Origin: Candidatus Dadabacteria bacterium CSP1-2
GTDB lineage: Bacteria > Desulfobacterota_D > UBA1144 > Nemesobacterales > CSP1-2
NCBI GenBank assembly: GCA_001443445.1
Contig: LDXN01000003.1
Location: 18,887-82,886 of the forward strand
Direction of reading: 5' to 3'
DNA length: 64,000 nt
Positions 58,939-64,000 of this stretch are shown in pieces (positions within the stretch are counted from its first letter, which is position 1; every line of letters begins with the position of its first letter). Below the pieces are notes generated by a model. The model saw only the letters and a program-made list of their open reading frames with translations. It was not told the DNA's origin and searched no databases. The position numbers and the translations under genes were made by a program.

Positions 58939-60294
58939 TTAAATCGGAAACCTTTCGAGCACGAACTTCTTTGCTTCTTCTTTATCTTTCACATTTCCCT
59001 CAAGCTGAGCCTCTTCTAGGGATTCAAGAATCTCTGAGAAAATGGGTCCGGGGGTATATCCCATTTCAATAAGGTCGTAGCCAGTTAAAATAGGCTTTGG
59101 TTTTATCTCTTCTTCTTTAAACTCTTCGAGCTTTTTCTTTACAAAATCGTAGGCCTCGGTGGAACCATGACTTGCAAGACAGTCTGCTAGATGAAGTGTA
59201 AGATGGTCTTCAAAATAGGGCATACCAAGAAAACGCTTTAGTGTACTTTCTTTCATATTGAAAACGTCTTTGAATCTTAAGTGTTCGCTAACTAGAGCCT
59301 CTATTCTTTCTATATCTTTATTTGAAAACCTGAGCCTTTTACATATCTTTTCAGCCATTTCTGCTCCAATAATATCATGGGCATTAAACCTAATTCTGTC
59401 TTCGAAGGTAATTGTAACGGGTTTTCCAACATCGTGGAGAAGAGCTCCTACGGAGAGTTCAAGGGATGGGTCCCCTTCCGTAATTTCAAAGACTTTGTCA
59501 AGAATAAGACAGGAATGAGTAAAAACATCGCCTTCGGGATGAAATTCGGGAGGCTGAGGCACTCCATACATTTTGTCAACCTCGGGAAGTATATGGGATA
59601 AAAGTCCAGTTTGTCTTAAAAGCTCAAGACCGAAACCGGGATTTTTCTGAGTGATAATTTTTACAATTTCTTCTCTTACTCTCTCAGCGCTTACATCGGA
59701 AATTCTATACGCAAGCTTTCTTATCGCATGAAGAGTTTCCTCTTCTATTTCGTAGTTAAACCTTGCTCCGAACCGTATGGCTCTTATCATTCGGAGTTTA
59801 TCTTCATTAAATCTCTCATATGGGCTTCCGATTGTTCGTATAATCCCACTTTTTATATCATCAAGGCCACCTACGTAATCAATTACCTCTTCCGTTATAG
59901 GATCATAGAGCATACCGTTTATAGTAAAATCCCTTCTTGTTACATCGTCGCGTTCAGAAGAGGTGTAGATTACCCTATCTGGATGCCTTCCATCTGAGTA
60001 GCTTTCATCCTGTCTGAATGTTGCTACCTCAAATTTGTATTCACCTTCAAGGATTAAAATAACGCCGAAGCTTGCTCCTATAGGTACTGTGTTTGAAAAA
60101 ATGCGCATAATCTCTTCTGGGCTAGCGCTCGTGGTAATATCGTATTCCTTAGGTGGACTCCCCATCACAGTATCTCTAACACATCCGCCTACAAGGAATG
60201 CCTTGTGGCCTGATGCTCTTAGACGCTCGACCATCATGCGAGCAGTGTTGAATAATTCGCTACGAAATGGTTTAAGTTTAAAACTACCGTTCAT
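58939..60294 (-). CDS. cca: CCA tRNA nucleotidyltransferase / poly(A) polymerase with HD domain
   Basis: 451 residues. The N-terminal class II nucleotidyltransferase head has KAFLVGGCVRDTVMG (about 31-45), KEYDITTSASPEEI with the catalytic Asp pair, RRDFTINGM and DYVGGLDDIKSG. The neck, body and an HD-type domain (GALLHDVGKPVTI, about 285-297) follow. It adds or repairs the 3' CCA of tRNAs; some relatives are poly(A) polymerases and motif inspection does not fully separate the two. tRNA-Glu in this window has an encoded CCA, so a repair role is possible. Confidence 0.92.
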   Translation of the reverse strand: MNGSFKLKPFRSELFNTARMMVERLRASGHKAFLVGGCVRDTVMGSPPKEYDITTSASPEEIMRIFSNTVPIGASFGVILILEGEYKFEVATFRQDESYSDGRHPDRVIYTSSERDDVTRRDFTINGMLYDPITEEVIDYVGGLDDIKSGIIRTIGSPYERFNEDKLRMIRAIRFGARFNYEIEEETLHAIRKLAYRISDVSAERVREEIVKIITQKNPGFGLELLRQTGLLSHILPEVDKMYGVPQPPEFHPEGDVFTHSCLILDKVFEITEGDPSLELSVGALLHDVGKPVTITFEDRIRFNAHDIIGAEMAEKICKRLRFSNKDIERIEALVSEHLRFKDVFNMKESTLKRFLGMPYFEDHLTLHLADCLASHGSTEAYDFVKKKLEEFKEEEIKPKPILTGYDLIEMGYTPGPIFSEILESLEEAQLEGNVKDKEEAKKFVLERFPI

Positions 60295-60361
60295 TGTGTT
60301 ATTTTGAGCATTTATTGTATACTACGATTTATTTTGACTAAAGCGACTAGTAGAATTAAAC

Positions 60362-61378
60362 ATGAATGATGAAAGAACTATACCTGAGATGATGACAAAC
60401 CGTATCAAGAGATACGGAGGAAAGATTCTTTTTCAACACAAAGTTGGTTGGAGCTGGAAACAGATAACATGGCTCGACTTTGAAAAAACAATAAAGGATA
60501 TTGCTTCATTTCTTCTGGGTTTAGGCTTTGCACCAGGTACCGCCGCTATAATTGTCTCGGGAAGTCGAACGGAGTCCCTTTTTGCTGAATTTGGTATTTA
60601 TCTTCTTGGCGGAATTACAATACCCATTGATGATAATGATGATCTAGAAAAAATAATAAAGATTGCAAGAGATTCAAAAAGTAGATTCATGTTTGTAGCA
60701 AAGGAATCTACTTTGAAGGAACTCAGCAATAAGATCCACGAGGTTCCTTCTTTACATAAAATAGTAACTTTTACTGATACTGGTATCGGAGAGGACGAAA
60801 GAGTCATTCCATTTAAGGGTCTTCTTAAATTCGGTTCAATGAAAAGAAAGATGCTCGAAGATGAGTTGGCTAGAAAAGCCGAAGGTGTTTTGCCAGATTC
60901 AACGGCTGCTGTTTTTTACAACTTTGATTCAGATTTAAAGAAAGAACGAAAAGAAATAACACATAAAGACTTAATCAAAGCTCTCAAGGGCGCGTCGGAG
61001 AAGCTTTTATCCATTACAGAAGAGGATCAAGCCTTTTCTCATCTGTCTTATGTCAGCCCATATGAAAGGTTTGTGAATTACCTTGGTATCTACATGGGAA
61101 ACCGAATTTCTATTGCAGAAACCAGGGATAATTTTTTTGATGATATTCTTGAAGTAAAACCTACTGTTATTTATGAAACACAAAAGGGAATCGAAAACTT
61201 ATGCTCAAAAGCCTTATCCAATCCGGGAAGGGTCTCAATAAGCCAGAAACTAAGAAACGCTATTGGTGGTAGAGCTAAACATATTCTCATAGATTCTTTG
61301 CCTAGAAGAGAAATAATAAATCTTCTTTCCAGTTCTGATATATCTTTAACGGAAGTGCCTGAACTAGCCGGGCTTTGA
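60362..61378 (+). CDS. Degenerate half-length AMP-binding (acyl-CoA synthetase-like) protein
   Basis: 338 residues, against about 500-650 for the family. The N-terminus matches long-chain acyl-CoA synthetases (TIPEMMTNRIKRYGGKILFQ, LLGLGFAPGTAAIIVSGSR, YLLGGITIPIDDNDDL). Where ATP-binding YTSGTTGxPKG should be, the sequence is VFYNFDSDLKKERKEITHKD, with the glycine-rich loop lost but the following ThxxL pattern kept. The C-terminal adenylate-forming motifs are absent. It is therefore probably not a functional ligase, yet the frame has no stops. It may be a decaying gene or a repurposed non-catalytic protein. Confidence 0.75.
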   Translation: MNDERTIPEMMTNRIKRYGGKILFQHKVGWSWKQITWLDFEKTIKDIASFLLGLGFAPGTAAIIVSGSRTESLFAEFGIYLLGGITIPIDDNDDLEKIIKIARDSKSRFMFVAKESTLKELSNKIHEVPSLHKIVTFTDTGIGEDERVIPFKGLLKFGSMKRKMLEDELARKAEGVLPDSTAAVFYNFDSDLKKERKEITHKDLIKALKGASEKLLSITEEDQAFSHLSYVSPYERFVNYLGIYMGNRISIAETRDNFFDDILEVKPTVIYETQKGIENLCSKALSNPGRVSISQKLRNAIGGRAKHILIDSLPRREIINLLSSSDISLTEVPELAGL

Positions 61379-61586
61379 TTTTCGTAATAGTTTCTACAAA
61401 GGATAGGGTGGTTACGTATTTTTTTTTTGCGTAAGGCTTTTCGATTTTTTTAACATGCTGGACCGAAAGGCTGCAGTGCAGACTTTCTCAGAGGAAAAAG
61501 GCGACACCCCACAGGTAATTATCTTTGCATAAAACACAATTAACGATCCCATGTATACAAAACCTTTAAAAATAATATAATATATG

Positions 61587-61598
61587 ATAGTATACTAT
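61587..61598. promoter_or_regulatory. Perfect 12-bp palindrome (operator) before CopG/ParE module
   Basis: ATAGTATACTAT is a perfect palindrome 24 bp upstream of the antitoxin ATG (61623), in an AT-rich stretch. Ribbon-helix-helix antitoxins bind such sites, so autorepression is likely. Confidence 0.5.
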
Positions 61599-61622
61599 AA
61601 GGTAATATATAGGAGCTTATTA

Positions 61623-61877
61623 ATGTTAATGCCAAAAGGTTCAACAAGGATTTCCTTTGTAACACGGGCAGGCAAACGCAAACGCCTGGATCATATAGCC
61701 GAAGCCTTCGGGAAAAAGCTGAGCGCCGTTATCAATGAGGCGCTTGACCAGTACATTGACCTTCACGAATGGCAATTGACCCATATTCGGAAAGGGGTGA
61801 AAGCCGCCCGCAGTGGAGATTTCGCCGCGGAAGCAGAGGTAAAGGCTTTTTTTGATAAATACGGCCGGCCCTCATGA
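61623..61877 (+). CDS. CopG/RHH-type antitoxin
   Basis: 84 residues from ATG 61623 (AGGAG lies 7 nt upstream); a second ATG at 61629 and an earlier one at 61584 are less likely. STRISFVTRAGKRKRLDHIA and KLSAVINEALDQYID form a ribbon-helix-helix fold; the acidic C-terminus (SGDFAAEAEVKAFFDKYG) binds toxin. The stop overlaps the ParE start (61874-61877, ATGA). Confidence 0.85.
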   Translation: MLMPKGSTRISFVTRAGKRKRLDHIAEAFGKKLSAVINEALDQYIDLHEWQLTHIRKGVKAARSGDFAAEAEVKAFFDKYGRPS

Positions 61878-62161
61878 AACTGAGATGGACACGCATTGCC
61901 CTGCAGGACTTGCGTTATTTGCATGAGTATATCGCGGAGGGCAATCCTTTAGCAGCAAGCCGCATGGTTGTGCGCATTCAGGATGCAACACAACGTTTAA
62001 AAAAGCATCCTCAAATGGGAAGGCCGGGTCGGGTGCAAGGAACACGTGAACTCGTTATAGCAGGATCACCCTACATTGTGGTTTACATTTTGGGTGATTC
62101 TGAAATCCAGATTGTGTCCGTTATTCATAGTGCTGTGCGTTGGCCCGACACTTTCCGTTAG
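61874..62161 (+). CDS. parE: ParE-family toxin
   Basis: 95 residues: WTRIALQDLRYLHEYIAEGN, KKHPQMGRPGRVQGTRELVI and YIVVYILGDSEIQIVSVIHS are the RelE/ParE toxin plan, and the C-terminal RWP fits. ParE toxins poison DNA gyrase. Coupled to the antitoxin by an ATGA overlap, intact. Base composition here (more GC) differs from neighbouring core genes, consistent with transfer. Confidence 0.88.
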   Translation: MKLRWTRIALQDLRYLHEYIAEGNPLAASRMVVRIQDATQRLKKHPQMGRPGRVQGTRELVIAGSPYIVVYILGDSEIQIVSVIHSAVRWPDTFR

Positions 62162-62226
62162 GAAGACATCTGAAACATAATTACCGATTCTGGGTAAGAA
62201 CAAGCTTTCTTCTAATGGTTCGCCCA

Positions 62227-62252
62227 CTGTGTGATAACAGACGGTATGGAAA
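62227..62252 (+). repeat. 26-bp direct repeat, copy 1
   Basis: CTGTGTGATAACAGACGG + TATGGAAA, identical to 63568-63593. The two copies lie 1341 bp apart in direct orientation and bracket the restriction-enzyme remnant and the HigB/HigA module. Confidence 0.9.
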
Positions 62253-62326
62253 ATAAGATTTGAAAACTTATGATTTCAGTTTATCCTTTCCGTTACTATT
62301 TATAGCTAGAATTAACGAGTCCTACG

Positions 62327-62482
62327 GTGAGCGTCTCGGACGAAATCAAAAGGCGCCGGCACGAAGATATTTCATTTGATCCAGAACACCCGACTGTTAA
62401 AGCCTGCGCAAAAGTGAGCGAGGAGCTTGAGAAAGGTGCGCGTAGCCAGATTGCTCTTACAGTTCTGAAGCGAATCCAGTGA
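62327..62482 (+). other. Small open frame, probable gene remnant
   Basis: 51 residues from GTG 62327 (SVSDEIKRRRHEDISFDPEH ... ELEKGARSQIALTVLKRIQ). Its TGA overlaps the GTG of the next frame (62479-62482). Charged and soluble; no family recognised. It may be the tail of a deleted protein, or a short gene coupled to the following one. Confidence 0.3.
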
Positions 62483-62781
62483 CTGATGCTCTCGCCGCCG
62501 AAGCAGTGATTAACTATCAGAGTAAAGGCAACCATGAAGTGGTAAAGCCGGTGTGGACAAATGAAAAGCTCTATATCAACAAAGAAAGCTGCTTTGAACC
62601 TGTACCACAAAATATCTGGCAATTCACGGTTGGTGGCTATCAGGTACTGGAAAGATACATGAAGTACCGCAAAGGACATGAACTCTCCCTGCCGGAGATC
62701 GAAAACATAGAAAAAGTCATCAAGGTTTTAGCCTTCACGACCACGCAAATGGACAAGATTGATCAGATCAGCTTTTCGTAA
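62479..62781 (+). pseudogene. C-terminal remnant of a type ISP-like restriction-modification enzyme
   Basis: 100 residues. KLYINKESCFEPVPQNIWQF, TVGGYQVLERYMKYRKGHEL and SLPEIENIEKVIKVLAFTTT match the C-terminal specificity region of large DNA methylase/restriction proteins of ISP type (normally over 900 residues; xxWxFxIGGYQVLxKWLKxRKG). No methylase or helicase motif is present, so only the tail survives. It lies inside the 26-bp direct-repeat interval. Confidence 0.6.
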
Positions 62782-62887
62782 CGAATACTGTGCAGCTCTT
62801 TAGAGCAAGAAATCACGGATTCCTTAAAGCAGATAGGAAATACCTTCTTTAATCCAGCCGTAATGGTTATAATTATTTGAGACAGGG

Positions 62888-62946
62888 GGTTCCCATTGGG
62901 TTTTTTTATTCTTGACAAATATGGTTCTCATTGGGTACTATTATAA
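62888..62946 (+). promoter_or_regulatory. Promoter and duplicated operator of the HigB/HigA module
   Basis: GGTTCCCATTGGGT (62888-62901) and GGTTCTCATTGGGT (62923-62936) are near-identical, each centred on a palindrome of type CCCATTGGG. TTGACA (62912-62917) and TACTAT (62936-62941), 18 bp apart, form a promoter overlapped by the second site. Autorepression by the antitoxin is the expected role. The GTG start at 62947 would be almost at the transcription start. Confidence 0.6.
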
Positions 62947-63279
62947 GTGATAACGATCATTGAAACACAGCAGTTCACAGGTAAGGCCGACAAGATTATG
63001 AGTGCGGCTGAGAAAGATGAGCTGTTTGATTTCATTGCCAGAAACCCGAAGGAAGGTGACGTTATTTCCGGCACCGGCGGCGTTAGAAAGCTGCGGTTTG
63101 CCATACAGGGAAAAGGCAAAAGGGGTGGGGTCAGGGTTATTTATTATTACTATGATGACCGGAACCCAGTGCTGCTTTTCACTGTGTTTGGAAAAAACGA
63201 AAAATCGGATTTAACGAAGAAAGAGAAAAATATCCTGTATGGAATTGTTCAGGACATTAAGAAGGAGATGAAATCATGA
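62947..63279 (+). CDS. higB: RelE/HigB-type toxin
   Basis: 110 residues from GTG. ELFDFIARNPKEGDVISGTG, GVRKLRFAIQGKGKRGGVRV and IYYYYDDRNPVLLFTVFGKN are typical of the toxins paired with XRE antitoxins in HigBA-2-like modules (mRNA interferases). It overlaps the antitoxin by ATGA (63276-63279). The promoter's -10 ends about 6 bp before the GTG, so the transcript may be leaderless; no ribosome site is evident. Confidence 0.88.
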   Translation: MITIIETQQFTGKADKIMSAAEKDELFDFIARNPKEGDVISGTGGVRKLRFAIQGKGKRGGVRVIYYYYDDRNPVLLFTVFGKNEKSDLTKKEKNILYGIVQDIKKEMKS

Positions 63280-63575
63280 GCAAGGCAGGAAAAGAAATTA
63301 TTACAGGTGCGCAGCAGGCTCTGGCTTATCTCAAAGGAGATAAAACCAAAGGGCGCGCCTACAAGGTACGCACCAGAGATATAGATGTCAAAGCAATTCG
63401 TAAAGGACTTCACATGACGCAGGAAGTTTTTTCCGAGACTTTTGCCATCCCTGTATCCACATTAAAAAAATGGGAAACCAATAACCGTGTGCCCGAAGGC
63501 CCGACCAAGGCTTATCTGACGGTCATTGAGAAAAACCCGCATGCGGTAAAAAAAGCCCTGCACAGCGCTGTGTGA
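63276..63575 (+). CDS. higA: HigA-type XRE antitoxin
   Basis: 99 residues: GAQQALAYLKGDKTKGRAYK then DVKAIRKGLHMTQEVFSETF and AIPVSTLKKWETNNRVPEGP, an XRE helix-turn-helix, ending in a short helix. Neutralises the adjacent toxin and binds the duplicated operator. Its last codons and stop (CACAGCGCTGTGTGA) run into the second 26-bp direct repeat, so the repeat border coincides with the gene end. Confidence 0.9.
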   Translation: MSKAGKEIITGAQQALAYLKGDKTKGRAYKVRTRDIDVKAIRKGLHMTQEVFSETFAIPVSTLKKWETNNRVPEGPTKAYLTVIEKNPHAVKKALHSAV

Positions 63576-63593
63576 TAACAGACGGTATGGAAA
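63568..63593 (+). repeat. 26-bp direct repeat, copy 2
   Basis: Identical to 62227-62252. It begins inside the last two codons of the XRE antitoxin and is preceded by a perfect 12-bp palindrome CACAGCGCTGTG (63561-63572). Confidence 0.9.
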
Positions 63594-63647
63594 CTTAAAT
63601 TTGTAGGTAAAATAAATAGTTATGTATAAAGTAAGGAGCAAATTAAA

Positions 63648-63878
63648 ATGACAACGCAAAATTACTATAAGGGAGTTCAGCATACTGTTTATATAAGCAC
63701 GAGTATGGGGGTTGGCTGCGAACACTGTCGTACCCAAATCGCCGCTGATCGATTTGCTGAATCTACTAACCACTACATTGAACAGCACGGTTACAAACTT
63801 CTACACGTAGGCGCAGAAACGAGCCGTGATATGGATGGTAAGCCGTGGCATAGCACGGTTGCGGTGCTTGGGAAATAA
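63648..63878 (+). CDS. Small hypothetical accessory protein
   Basis: 76 residues: YYKGVQHTVYISTSMGVGCE, then CEHCRTQIAADRFAESTNHY and EQHGYKLLHVGAETSRDMDG. A CxxC pair (CEHC) and several histidines suggest metal binding or redox, but this is inference. It looks like a recurrent mobile-region protein. The ribosome site AAGGAG lies upstream. It is the last gene before the window edge. Confidence 0.65.
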   Translation: MTTQNYYKGVQHTVYISTSMGVGCEHCRTQIAADRFAESTNHYIEQHGYKLLHVGAETSRDMDGKPWHSTVAVLGK

Positions 63879-64000
63879 GAAAGATAAAAATTCTGACATC
63901 TAATACGGAATACAAAATCTTTAAGTGAAAAACAGACAAAAATTTCCACATATTGAGTTGTTAGACATAGATTGAGATAGAGGAAGAAAAAGACAATTTA

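Noticed and set aside
62227..63593. Integron cassette with attC sites
   Set aside because: The 26-bp repeats lack convincing attC core and complementary-arm structure; no integron integrase is present.
1..64000. CRISPR array or rRNA operon
   Set aside because: No regularly spaced direct repeats with unique spacers and no rRNA-like sequence were seen. The tandem words in leuS are too short and irregular.

Overview
This window looks like the origin-proximal chromosome of a Gram-negative, moderately AT-rich bacterium. It carries dnaA and dnaN side by side, clusters of DnaA boxes, and an exact 16-bp parS site just after mnmE. A double-membrane cell is indicated by two Pal-type OmpA lipoproteins, a YbgF-like gene, GspL/M/N secretion genes and outer-membrane-type proteins. 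An ETF-ubiquinone oxidoreductase indicates a respiratory lifestyle. The mixture resembles Deltaproteobacteria-like or candidate-phylum genomes (Dadabacteria is one guess), but no rRNA is present and the taxonomic call is inference only.

Layout. 0-4 kb: end of a TauE/SafE permease, argH, a HerA-type ATPase. 4.2-7.4 kb: tRNA-Glu followed by a decayed integrative element with two or three tyrosine-recombinase C-terminal remnants around an intact three-gene operon of unknown function headed by a TIGR04255-type protein. 7.4-11.7 kb: a small membrane protein, a DUF2103 protein and dnaE. 11.9-13.2 kb: two damaged toxin genes with intact antitoxins (HigBA-like and RelE/Phd-like). 13.5-20.4 kb: a membrane histidine kinase overlapping ftsY, then ribD, nadD, rsfS and a thioredoxin-fold gene. 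20.4-21.5 kb: a gene-free repeat cluster. 21.5-25.6 kb: mnmE, parS, pabC-like and pabB. 25.8-27.3 kb: a BrnT-like toxin pair and a possible HEPN protein. 27.4-33.3 kb: ETF-QO, then tyrA, hisC and pheA (Phe/Tyr synthesis) and an exported DUF151 nuclease. 33.4-38 kb: small proteins, gspLMN and comF. 38-44.7 kb: dnaN, dnaA, leuS, thiE. 44.8-54.9 kb: exported proteins, an orphan ABC ATPase, thrC, thioesterase, flavin reductase, DUF3943, mscL, pal-ybgF-pal. 55.1-61.4 kb: hemL, F-ATPase Fo genes (atpZ, atpI, atpB, atpE), a lipoprotein, cca and a degenerate half-length AMP-binding protein. 61.6-64 kb: an accessory tail with CopG/ParE and HigB/HigA modules, a restriction-enzyme remnant and exact 26-bp direct repeats.

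The most unusual property is the density of interspersed small repeats, and their presence inside essential reading frames: leuS (two different families), dnaE, ftsY and pabB all contain in-frame repeat-derived peptides. One family looks structured. It is a hairpin with a GCARTST loop whose stem sequence differs between copies while pairing is kept, followed by GGAAATAAA-type motifs. Copies lie in the sense orientation just upstream of dnaE, upstream of the antitoxin at 26155, and inside leuS.

Other points to check are an apparent ATA start for rsfS (ATAA overlap with nadD), a lost start codon in a RelE toxin, a frameshift splitting ybgF, a missing iron-sulfur cysteine in ETF-QO, a zinc ribbon on MscL, and the TIGR04255 operon as a possible unstudied cargo or defence module.
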